Shown: positions 6,811 through 13,767 of the stretch, piece by piece | Position numbering within the stretch: the stretch's first letter is position 1 | How the letters are laid out: each line of letters starts with the position of its first letter | Source: Xanthobacteraceae bacterium | GTDB lineage: Bacteria > Pseudomonadota > Alphaproteobacteria > Rhizobiales > Xanthobacteraceae | Reading direction: 5' to 3' | DNA length: 16,249 bases | Assembly (NCBI GenBank): GCA_030037185.1 | Contig: JASHRR010000874.1 | Coordinates: 1 to 16,249, forward strand | Program-made: the position numbers and the translations under genes | The notes under the pieces: model-generated | Seen by the model: only the letters and a program-made list of their open reading frames with translations | What the model was told of the DNA's origin: nothing | The model's database searches: none

Positions 6811-7827
6811 CTAGCGCGCCAGCACCTCGACCTCACCGTCGACCCCCGCGACCACCTTGAAATCGCGCTCATAGGTGCGCCCTTCGTTACGCGCGATGAC
6901 GCGATAGTCGCCCTCGGCCAGCACCAGACGGGGAAACACGCCGGTCGATTCCTTGATAAGGTCGCCGCCCGGGGTGATCACTGACCAGTTGGTGTTGGCG
7001 ATGGGATCGCCACCGCGCTCGCCGACCAGCTTGAGGGTGATGAGGGCAGCGCGATGACTGACCGTCACATCCGTGAGCTTGCCGGCCTGTACCCTGATGT
7101 CGGACCGCACCACCGCGTTGGTATCGCCGTAATTCGAAACGATGTGATAATTGCCTTCCGGCACCACCACCACGTCGCCCGTCAACACACCTTGGGCCAC
7201 CGGCGCCTTGTAACCGGGCTCGAACTGACTACCCTTGAAGATATCAAAGGTAATCTCGCTGGCGGCAATTTTGACGTCGCCGACGCGGCCCTCGAGCTTG
7301 ATGCCGCCAGCGGGAAGCTCGAATACTTCGCGCGTCGCCTCTTTGAGGTGCACTGCCTTGGCGGCGCTAGCAAGTCCGAAACTGACATGCACAACATAGT
7401 CGCCGGCCGGCAACGTCATCACCGGACTGGCGGCCTTATCCTCCTTGATCGCTCGGAAAGTGCCCGTGCCGTCAGGCTTGGCAGGGAAGACGCGCCAGAC
7501 CAGCCCATTGGTGATCGGGGCTGAAACATCACGCCCGAAACGAGCGACCAGCGTGAGCGATACTTGCTGCGAGGAAGCTCCGCCGAGAGCCGGGACCGGC
7601 ATCGCTGCGGGCCCCGTGATCAGGGGCGGGGTCGGTATTGCCGGAGAGCCCGGCGGGGTGTAGGTCGGCGCGATCGACTGGATCTGCGGCGGCAGTCCGC
7701 GCGTGACCCCGACTGCGGGCGGAGCCGCGAGGTCGCTGCCGGACGGCGGCAGTATTTGCTGAGCGGAGGCTGCGGCGCACCACGTCGCGGCCAGCCCGGT
7801 GCATATCGCAATCCTGATGTCGCCCAA
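6811..7827 (-). CDS. Secreted beta-rich protein of unknown function
   Basis: The protein is about 338 residues if started at TTG 7827, chosen because the next residues, GDIRIAICTGLAATWCAAASAQQ, form a complete signal peptide with an ASA-Q cleavage site. The frame extends to a GTG at 7959, but that would place the signal 44 residues inside. No in-frame ATG precedes the signal, so the true start is uncertain or damaged. After cleavage comes a Pro-rich linker (LPPSGSDLAAPP to PVPALGG). Several beta-sandwich-like units follow, each with a repeated LPAGDY/VPEGNYHIV/LAEGDYRVIA hairpin reminiscent of PEGA or carboxypeptidase-regulatory-like domains. It is probably a periplasmic or surface-associated binding protein. 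No enzymatic motif is visible. Confidence 0.7.
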   Translation of the reverse strand: MGDIRIAICTGLAATWCAAASAQQILPPSGSDLAAPPAVGVTRGLPPQIQSIAPTYTPPGSPAIPTPPLITGPAAMPVPALGGASSQQVSLTLVARFGRDVSAPITNGLVWRVFPAKPDGTGTFRAIKEDKAASPVMTLPAGDYVVHVSFGLASAAKAVHLKEATREVFELPAGGIKLEGRVGDVKIAASEITFDIFKGSQFEPGYKAPVAQGVLTGDVVVVPEGNYHIVSNYGDTNAVVRSDIRVQAGKLTDVTVSHRAALITLKLVGERGGDPIANTNWSVITPGGDLIKESTGVFPRLVLAEGDYRVIARNEGRTYERDFKVVAGVDGEVEVLAR

Positions 7828-8131
7828 ACCGTCAGCCCCCAAAACTGTCAGCCCAACATAGTCAGCGAACCAGCTCTCTATTTCGTAGTTTTTGAGCGGA
7901 ATCACGTCAAATTCAAGCCAATTAGAGCGTGTTCCGGTCACATTCAGCGGATTGCTCACCGTCTTGGCCGAGCTTGAGGCTCTGCACGCAAGTCATGGCT
8001 TCCAAATAGAAACGCGAGAGGGGCGCGCAGGGTACATTGATGACACGGCAGGAATGCATCGGTCGGACGGCCGACTTTGTCACTGCCCGCATGGTGTGCT
8101 AGCGAAGCTGCAAACCAATTGGTGTGAGCTC
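7828..8131. other. Divergent intergenic region
   Basis: About 300 bp separate the start of the secreted protein from that of the nitroreductase. Promoters for both should lie here, but I see no convincing -35/-10 pair. GGGCTGAC occurs twice on the minus strand just before the chosen TTG start. The string AGAGCGTGTTCCGG (7925-7938) resembles the beginning of a rhizobial intergenic repeat I recall, but the rest of that repeat is not present. Confidence 0.4.
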
Positions 8132-8737
8132 ATGCAAGCCTTATCGCCCTCCCTAACCAATCCGCTCCCTGAAGGACCTTTGATCGCGTTGCTGCAGACC
8201 CGCCGCTCGCTCAAGCCGGCCGAGCTCATCGGCCCCGGCCCATCGCCGTCCGAACTCGATACTCTGCTGACGATCGCGGCGCGGGTGCCGGACCACGGCA
8301 AGCTCGCGCCCTGGCGGTTCATCGTGTTCGAGGGCCAATCGCAGCTCAAGGCCGGTGCGGCGATCGCGGCCGCCTTCCTTGCCAAATATCCGGATGCAAA
8401 GCCGGACCAGATCGAGTTTGAGCACCGGCGCCTTACCCGCGCCCCGCTGGTGATCGCTGTCGTAAGCCGCGCCGCACCTCATGTGAAAATCCCCGAATGG
8501 GAACAGGTGCTTTCCGCAGGCGCCGCCGCCATGAGCCTGGTGATCGCGGCTCACGCGCTCGGTTTTGCGGCCACTTGGATCACCGAATGGTACGCCTATG
8601 ACCGCGGGGTGCTCGACGCGCTCGGGCTCAAACCGCACGAGAAAATCGCAGGATTTGTCCATGTCGGGCGCCCGACTCACGTGCCCGAGGACCGGCCGCG
8701 GCCGGCGCTCGCCGACATCGTCACGCGGTTCAGGTAG
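8132..8737 (+). CDS. Nitroreductase family protein (YdjA-like)
   Basis: A 201-residue FMN-dependent nitroreductase-fold protein, close to the E. coli YdjA size of 183. The start MQALSPSLTN was chosen because it places LLQTRRSLKPA (20-30, the FMN-phosphate-binding RRS motif) near the N-terminus, as in the family; in-frame codons further upstream look non-coding. Other family blocks are RVPDHGKLAPWRFIVFEG (51-68), RAPLVIAVVSRAAPHVKIPEWEQVLSAGAAAMSLVIAAHALGF and IAGFVHVGRPTHVPEDRPRP. The protein should be a cytosolic homodimer using NAD(P)H, with an unknown electrophilic or nitro substrate. It is the first gene of a co-oriented block, 50 bp ahead of a flavin-reductase-like gene. The ribosome site before ATG 8132 (GTGAG) is weak. 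Confidence 0.85.
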   Translation: MQALSPSLTNPLPEGPLIALLQTRRSLKPAELIGPGPSPSELDTLLTIAARVPDHGKLAPWRFIVFEGQSQLKAGAAIAAAFLAKYPDAKPDQIEFEHRRLTRAPLVIAVVSRAAPHVKIPEWEQVLSAGAAAMSLVIAAHALGFAATWITEWYAYDRGVLDALGLKPHEKIAGFVHVGRPTHVPEDRPRPALADIVTRFR

Positions 8738-8753
8738 CCCTCCTGCCCCTCCT

Positions 8754-8768
8754 CCCCGGATTGCGGGG
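8754..8768. repeat. CCCCG-N5-CGGGG hairpin, copy 2
   Basis: CCCCG (8754-8758), loop GATTG, CGGGG (8764-8768), in the 50-bp gap between the nitroreductase and flavin-reductase-like genes. It matches the hairpin at 6742-6756 in both arms and in the TTG of the loop. It could attenuate read-through or protect the upstream mRNA end. Confidence 0.6.
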
Positions 8769-8787
8769 ATGAGAAAACAGAGCGCAG

Positions 8788-9414
8788 ATGTTCTATGACG
8801 CCCGCAAGAAGAACGATCACGGCCTGCCCCACGATCCGTTCAAGGCCATTGTGGCGCCGCGACCGATCGGCTGGATCAGCTCGATCAGCGCTGCCGGCGA
8901 GATCAACCTTGCGCCCTATTCATGGTTCAACGGGGTGTCGAGCGCTCCCCCGATGGTGATGTTCTCCAGCGAGCAGCGCAAGGATTCGCTGACCTTCATT
9001 GAGGAGACCAAGGAATTCGTCTGCAATTTCGCGAGCTGGGAACTGCGCGAGCGGATCAACCAGACCTCAGCGCCGTTCCCACGCGGGGTCAATGAAATGG
9101 AAAAGTGCGGGCTTGTGCCTGAGCCTTCGCGGCTCGTGCGGCCGCCGCGGGTCGCGGCATCACCCTGCGCCCTCGAATGCAGATGGGTGCACACCGTATC
9201 CCTCACCGACTATGAGGGGCGTGCTACCGACCGCCATGTCGTATTCGGCCAGGTGATCGGCGTCTATATCGATGACCGGTTCATTCGGGACGGCCTGCTC
9301 GACACCGGCTCGATGCGGCCGATCATGCGAGCCGGCTATCACGACTACTATGCCACAACATCCGAGCTGCGCTTCTCCATGCGCCGCCCGACGAGCGTTG
9401 GCGGCGAGAGCTGA
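8788..9414 (+). CDS. Flavin reductase family protein (FMN-binding split barrel)
   Basis: The 208-residue product belongs to the flavin-reductase-like/DIM6-NTAB family. Key stretches are IVAPRPIGWISSISAAGEINLAPYSWFNGVSSAPPMVMFSS (about 25-65), where the APRPIGWISS and NLAPYS blocks build the FMN site, then TKEFVCNFAS and the GRATDRHVVFGQVIGVYIDD strand pair. Such proteins bind FMN and either reduce it for partner monooxygenases or act as small oxidoreductases. The position just behind a nitroreductase-family gene suggests a shared redox job, though this is inference. There is no signal peptide, so it should be cytosolic. The ATG at 8788 has only a weak ribosome site, but the family N-terminus begins directly there (MFYDARKKNDHGLPHDPFKA). 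Confidence 0.88.
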   Translation: MFYDARKKNDHGLPHDPFKAIVAPRPIGWISSISAAGEINLAPYSWFNGVSSAPPMVMFSSEQRKDSLTFIEETKEFVCNFASWELRERINQTSAPFPRGVNEMEKCGLVPEPSRLVRPPRVAASPCALECRWVHTVSLTDYEGRATDRHVVFGQVIGVYIDDRFIRDGLLDTGSMRPIMRAGYHDYYATTSELRFSMRRPTSVGGES

Positions 9415-9477
9415 GCCGCCCGCCTGCCTCCCCTGCAGCGCGAGACCTTTGAGAGCAAATTTCGCGCTCGCGGGGAA

Positions 9478-10524
9478 ATGACTTCAGGGAGGCGACCGGT
9501 TGCGTTATCGTTCAGATATGACAAGTCTTCTGAAAGGCGGCGTCCCAGCTTGAACATGCTGCGACAACAGTCGACCGGCGAACTCGCCCCTCCCGGACCG
9601 CATCCGGAAGACCGACTCTCGATTGGCCTCGTGTTGGGCGGCGGCGCCGCCCGCGGGTTCGCCCATATCGGCGTGTTGCGAACTCTGATCGCGCACGGCA
9701 TCCGTCCCGACGTGATTACCGGCACCTCGATCGGAGCGGTCGTCGCCGGACTCTACGCGGCCGGGGAACTCGATACCCTCGAGGATTGGTCGCGCCAATT
9801 GACCCGCCGGCGCGTGCTCGGCTATCTCGACTTCCGGTTCGGAGGCTCCGGGTTGATCAGCGGGGAGCGCCTCGTCGGCAGACTCGAGGATGTCCTCGGC
9901 GACACCAGCTTTGCGGATGTGCCGATGCGGCTCGCTGCAATCGCGACCGAGATCGGCACCGGGCATGAGATTTGGCTCACACGCGGCCGGCTGTCCGAGG
10001 CGATGGCGGCCTCCTACGCATTGCCCGGGATCTTTCCCCCCAAGCTGATCGGCGGCCGCTGGCTGATGGACGGTGCAATGGTCAATCCGCTGCCGATCTC
10101 GGCAGCGCGTGCGCTGGGCGCACGCCTCGTTATCGCCATCAACCTCAATGCCGACAATTTCGGTCGTGGCACCATCATCCAGGATCACGGCCCCGATGCC
10201 GCGGATGATGCGCGGCGCGCGCAACATGCCCTCGAGCGTCGGCGCAGCGTTTTTCGACCCGACCGATTGATCCGCCGCCAGTTTTTCGCAGCGCCGCACG
10301 GGCCGAGCCTGTCCACCGTCATGGTCGAAGCGTTCCAGGTCATGCAGGACCGCATCACCCGCTCCCGCCTTGCCGGTGATCCGCCCGATGTCATGATCAG
10401 TCCGCGGCTCGCGCGCATTAATCTCTTCGACTTCCACCGCGCGAGCGAAACGATCGCGATTGGCGCCGAAGCCGCCGAGAAATCCATTGAGGCGATTTCC
10501 GAGTCGATCACCGCGCTGAGCTGA
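9478..10524 (+). CDS. Patatin-like phospholipase (RssA/NTE family)
   Basis: A 348-residue patatin-fold serine hydrolase. It carries the oxyanion loop LGGGAARGFAHIGVL (53-67), the nucleophile elbow GTSIGA with Ser84, and the dyad Asp198 in WLMDGAMVNPLP, which together define the Ser-Asp lipid hydrolases related to RssA and NTE. Family members release fatty acids from phospholipids or lysophospholipids. There is no signal peptide or transmembrane helix, so it is cytosolic or peripheral. The region 230-275 is Arg-rich and may contact membrane lipids. The first ~45 residues look disordered, and an alternative start is Met27 at 9556; the longer start is kept because GGGGAA precedes it, although very closely. 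The gene lies 63 bp after the flavin-reductase-like gene on the same strand. Confidence 0.87.
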   Translation: MTSGRRPVALSFRYDKSSERRRPSLNMLRQQSTGELAPPGPHPEDRLSIGLVLGGGAARGFAHIGVLRTLIAHGIRPDVITGTSIGAVVAGLYAAGELDTLEDWSRQLTRRRVLGYLDFRFGGSGLISGERLVGRLEDVLGDTSFADVPMRLAAIATEIGTGHEIWLTRGRLSEAMAASYALPGIFPPKLIGGRWLMDGAMVNPLPISAARALGARLVIAINLNADNFGRGTIIQDHGPDAADDARRAQHALERRRSVFRPDRLIRRQFFAAPHGPSLSTVMVEAFQVMQDRITRSRLAGDPPDVMISPRLARINLFDFHRASETIAIGAEAAEKSIEAISESITALS

Positions 10525-10900
10525 TCCGGGCCATGCGAATATTTTCGCGCAGGGCGTTTGTTGCGGTTCAAGCTCGCTCAATCTCGCTTTGACCAACGTC
10601 GCCGATCGACACGACGCAGGCGAGCCGTCCCGGTTCGATCACCGGAACATGCCGGAACCTGCCGCTTGTGACGCGCTCCATGATTTCGGCAATGGTTTCG
10701 CTGCGATCGCAGGTGACCGGGGATCACCTCTGCCGGCGCGCAGCGCCGCCAACCTTTCTCGTTGGGCACGCGCACGACATCGCCGCGCTCCGTGCCCGCG
10801 ATGCCGTGATCGGCGCCGGCAGCACGCAGCGTGCCGATGCGGTGCTTCGCGTCGTCAAGCCGATCCGGAACGAAACATTGGCAAACCGCCGTGGCTCTGC
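10508..10900 (-). pseudogene. Decayed CBS-domain protein gene
   Basis: On the minus strand, pieces of a two-CBS-domain protein are visible in different frames. KHRIGTLRAAGADHGIAG followed by ERGDVVRV matches the HRIGA...GIVSERDIVR signature of the first CBS domain, with several codons lost between GIAG and ER. RSETIAEIMERVTSGRFRHV then VIEPGRLACVVSIGDV is an almost intact second CBS domain. One extra T follows (GACGTTGGTC for GACGTGGTC), after which VKARLSELE reads in a new frame. A further shift gives TNALRENIRMARISSA, ending at TGA 10510-10508. No start is recognisable. CBS pairs bind adenine nucleotides to sense energy state. The remnant tail overlaps the patatin gene 3' end by 17 bp on the opposite strand. 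Confidence 0.8.
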
Positions 10901-11612
10901 CGTGCTCGGTAAAAGAACCAGCTCGAACTGTACTGCTGTCGAAGCGACCGAAGACCGGCGAGATTGCTAAAGACGCATCTGACGGGATCGACCTTTTAAG
11001 AAGTTTCCGGCGTTTCGTGGAGAAGCTGCGGCAGAGGAGCGGCATATCCGCATGGCACTGGAGTTTGCGATCTTGGACGAGGTGCTCGGTAGGCGCTGGG
11101 ATCAAGTCGATCTCGGGAAAGAAGATGCGGACGATTGAAGCCGCAGACATCAAGGCCAGTCGGCAGCATGGAGTTCCGCTCCGGGGCAGAGCTTTGGACA
11201 TCGCGCGCCAGATTCGCCGATCGAGGCGGTGATTACCCCCTTCACGGCCGCGATCGCGACGGCCGGCTGGGGCGACGTTGCCAAAATGGCTTCAGGGCAA
11301 GCGTTAGGACTGGGCAGGCCGACAGCAGCGGTTCCCGCGTGAATGGCAGAGATCAGCCTGACGGACAGCGTGGGTAACCGAACCGCTCGTACTGGCGCGA
11401 CGATATATCGGCGCCTGGGCAGCCTCTTGAACGGCGCCGATCGCGAAGGTCGTCGAGCTGCGGCCTGAAGCGCTGACCCGGTTCCGTCAACGGCTCGATC
11501 GGAAATGCTCGAGCCTTTATCATTTCTGTGTGGGGCCACGACCGAATGCGCAGGCTCGCTGCCCCGGGCAACGAGGCTAGACGACCATGCAAGAGCCATC
11601 CGCCGCACCGTT
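10901..11612. other. Region without a recognisable gene
   Basis: Short frames occur on both strands, but none has both a credible start and a known domain. The plus strand around 11028-11138 can be read as a stretch ending HIRMALEFAILDEVLGRRWD..., which looks protein-like but is short and unidentified. Another plus-strand stretch near 11220-11340 reads EAVITPFTAAIATAGWGD and then a stop. These may be more gene debris next to the CBS remnant. Confidence 0.4.
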
Positions 11613-11909
11613 CTAGCCAGACTTATGACCTTTGACGGTGACTGTCTCGTAATCCGGGCTCATCTCGACGTCCCAGCCCGGCACAAGCGCGACCCAAGCC
11701 TGGTTTTTGCGCTGGGCGACACGAACGCCGTCAACGACGATGAACGCATTGTCGCCCGTGAATCGGGCATCGGCGTTGCTGTATTTTATTTCAACGAGCA
11801 CCGTCACGCGCCTGCGGCGCCTCGCTATCGCAACCAGTTTATAAACGCAGATCGCCCATGCCACGGTCACCACAATGACACCGAGGACGATCCAGTCGGG
11901 CCTAGACAT
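11613..11909 (-). CDS. Small single-pass membrane protein, unknown function
   Basis: The start at Met MSRPDWIV (CAT at 11907-11909) gives a 98-residue protein; a longer in-frame start 21 codons upstream adds only basic non-hydrophobic residues. GGGGAG lies about ten bases upstream. Residues 6-28 (WIVLGVIVVTVAWAICVYKLVAI) form one transmembrane helix, immediately followed by RRRRR, which by the positive-inside rule places the C-terminal part in the cytoplasm. The ~65-residue tail (VTVLVEIKYSNADARFTGDNAF... to VTVKGHKSG) looks like a small beta domain. I do not recognise a family. It stands alone, with gene-poor DNA on both sides. Confidence 0.6.
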   Translation of the reverse strand: MSRPDWIVLGVIVVTVAWAICVYKLVAIARRRRRVTVLVEIKYSNADARFTGDNAFIVVDGVRVAQRKNQAWVALVPGWDVEMSPDYETVTVKGHKSG

Positions 11910-12624
11910 ACGTATCGTGCTCCCCAATGGCTTCGTTCCCCGAGCGCGCAAGCACCGCGATTGAAAATGCAATCTCAGACGTTCTGTCTCTTGAATCTAG
12001 CGCGGAGTTTCTCGGTAGCGGCAAGCGTCAAGTGCGAATGCTCATCATCGACGATTTAGTCTGTCGCCAGTCGACGCCGGCCGGGATCTGCTGGAAATTC
12101 TTGAACAACCTATGGTCGACGATCAACAATTATCACCAGTCAATTACCCGTCGACAATGGCCTCATCGGCGACCCCACCGACGCGGACGCGACCTTGGAT
12201 GCATCGTTCAAAATGCCCACCGCATCGGCCTTACCGGTGACAGCTTGGGCAAGGAACGCAAATCGACAGCCGGCGAGAAAACCTGCGCCCTTCCGCTTCC
12301 CTCAGCCGAACGGCGGAGCCTGCCGCTGTGCCCGTGTCGGCAAGGACAAGCCGTTGCGCGAGGAGCTTTGCGGCCCCATCCTTGACAGACACCGGGCGCA
12401 GCGGCTCGCAAAGCCCGCGGTCGGGACGAGGGAATGGCCGTGCGCGGCCGAGCAAGGCAATGCTCATCTTGACGCCGCAGCCCACTCGCTCCGGGAATCC
12501 GCCCGCGGCATGGCAATGCGCCACCCGTCGGCGCAGGCGTTTTGGCAACCGACGGAACGCCACAAAGCGAGCCGGCAACGCCGAAGGACGCCGCGAGGGT
12601 GTGTTGCAACGACGCGGGCTGACG
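11910..12624. other. Region without a recognisable gene (715 bp)
   Basis: No conserved domain is recognisable on either strand. A plus-strand frame starting at ATG 11927 begins MASFPERASTAIENAISDVL and looks protein-like for about 48 residues before turning into low-complexity basic sequence; it has no ribosome site. On the minus strand, around 12140-12310, one frame reads AGFLAGCRFAFLAQAVTGKA. Both could be debris of lost genes. Long frames here are what high-GC DNA gives by chance. Confidence 0.4.
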
Positions 12625-13362
12625 CTAATCGGCGCTACCCGGATCTGCCGGCACCGGGTCGAAAAGCCGGAACAGCAGCAGGCCGGCAGCGAACCCGCCG
12701 ATATGGGCCTGCCAGGCGATACTCTGGTCGCCGCCCGGCACGCCGACCGACGCGATGCCAAACAGCAAGTTCAGCGCAAACCACGCGACCAGGAAAATCA
12801 GGATGCGGGGATCGCGCAAAGCGGCCGACAGCGGCGCTGCCGGCACCAGATATGCCGTCGGGTCCTCACTACGGAACACCGTGAGCGGGCCGCCGTGCTG
12901 AAATGCAAATCGGATCGCGCCTGCCATGAAACCGGAAACCGCCGCCGAGGCTCCTATCATCGGCATTGCCTCGCCCCAATGGGTGAGAAGATGTGCGAGG
13001 GCACCGGCCGCCGCCGTCACCACGAAGAATCCAATGACGCGCAAGTTCCCGAACCGCCGCGCGACGGCGCTGCCGAATGGCAGGAACCAGACGGAATTCA
13101 TGCCGAGATGGGAGATATCGCCGTGAATCAACGCGTAGGTTACGAATGTCCAGATTTCCGCACCTGTGCCGCCGGGAAAGCTCCCTGCGGGCAGCAACGA
13201 GCTGTCGTAGCGGGCCGGAACGAAAGCGAAATAGTAAAGGAACGTAATGTCCTCCTCGGTGGATAGCAGAAACTCTTCACCCGCCAGTAGAAGGATGCAT
13301 ATGCCAATGATCGCCAAGATGATCGGCGGTATGTTAAAGATCGGCTGAGAGGTTTTGGTCAC
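12625..13362 (-). CDS. Rhomboid family intramembrane serine protease
   Basis: The start is GTG 13362 (MTKTSQPIFNIPP), backed by GGAG about six bases upstream; frames reaching further upstream run into a decayed gene. The 245-residue product carries the full rhomboid signature: HLGMN (85-89, the HxxxN of helix 2), GASAAVSG with catalytic Ser139, and QAHIGGFAAG with catalytic His220. Hydrophobic segments lie near 8-28, 70-98, 108-128, 134-155, 184-206 and 215-235, giving a six-helix core as in GlpG. Rhomboids cut transmembrane substrates within the membrane; the substrate here is unknown. A ~40-residue loop (30-70) between helices 1 and 2 corresponds to the L1 region. It is probably translated alone, since the upstream co-directional gene is broken. 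Confidence 0.9.
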   Translation of the reverse strand: MTKTSQPIFNIPPIILAIIGICILLLAGEEFLLSTEEDITFLYYFAFVPARYDSSLLPAGSFPGGTGAEIWTFVTYALIHGDISHLGMNSVWFLPFGSAVARRFGNLRVIGFFVVTAAAGALAHLLTHWGEAMPMIGASAAVSGFMAGAIRFAFQHGGPLTVFRSEDPTAYLVPAAPLSAALRDPRILIFLVAWFALNLLFGIASVGVPGGDQSIAWQAHIGGFAAGLLLFRLFDPVPADPGSAD

Positions 13363-13429
13363 GAGGGCTCCTAGCAAGCGCAGGCAGCAATAGGCTGTCC
13401 GACCGTTCGTCGCAAGGCCGCGCCAGAGT

Positions 13430-13695
13430 GGCTCGTGCCGTCTCCGGCGCCGCAACCACCTGCCGCCCATCCGCGCCGCTGCGCAATGGGCTTGAGCCAA
13501 CGCACCGGCAATGGCCCGCAGAGACGGGCGAACAGGTCACCACCCGACCGTGCCGGCAACTTGAGTGGCAGTCGAGAAATGGATGTAACCATCGGCAACA
13601 TCGACCGCGGCGCCGCAGAACTCGCCGTCTCGGTTCGGCCCGCGTCCATTGAGAGGTCTCACGGATCTCGCAGATCGTTCAGCGCGGCTGAGGCG
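13430..13695 (-). pseudogene. Decayed DUF952 family gene
   Basis: Minus-strand fragments match the small DUF952 family (about 110 residues). One frame reads ICEIRETSQWTRAE. After an extra C near 13623 another frame gives DGEFCGAAVDVADGYIHFSTATQV, which contains the family hallmark VDxADGFIHFSTxxQV. The middle of the domain (AAKHFAG...LxVDxxxLG) is missing. Then ARSGGDLFARLCGPLPV matches the GGxLFPHLYGPLPV-like C-terminal block, and in yet another frame GADGRQVVAAPETA matches the final segment. There is at least one internal deletion and two or more frameshifts, so no working product is expected. It ends just upstream of the rhomboid start. DUF952 has no established function. Confidence 0.72.
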
Positions 13696-13755
13696 ATCGA
13701 CCAGCCTTGACGATGGTCTTTCGCCATTGATACCAGGGCGACAGGCTGATGAGAT

Positions 13756-13760
13756 GGGGA
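13756..13760 (+). promoter_or_regulatory. Ribosome binding site of the amidohydrolase gene
   Basis: GGGGA lies seven bases before ATG 13768 and supports that start. Confidence 0.5.
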
Positions 13761-13767
13761 AACGCCA

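Noticed and set aside
9505..10596. Long open frame on the minus strand opposite the patatin gene
   Set aside because: It is an antisense shadow of the patatin coding sequence. Only its first few codons (VKARLSELE) match anything, and those belong to the CBS pseudogene.
11927..12385. 152-codon plus-strand frame divergent from the small membrane protein gene
   Set aside because: Only its first ~48 residues look protein-like. There is no ribosome site, and the tail is low-complexity basic sequence.
12195..13266. Long plus-strand frames across and beyond the rhomboid gene
   Set aside because: They are rich in Arg and Pro, have no domain, and run antisense to a clear rhomboid protease. Long chance frames are expected at this GC content.
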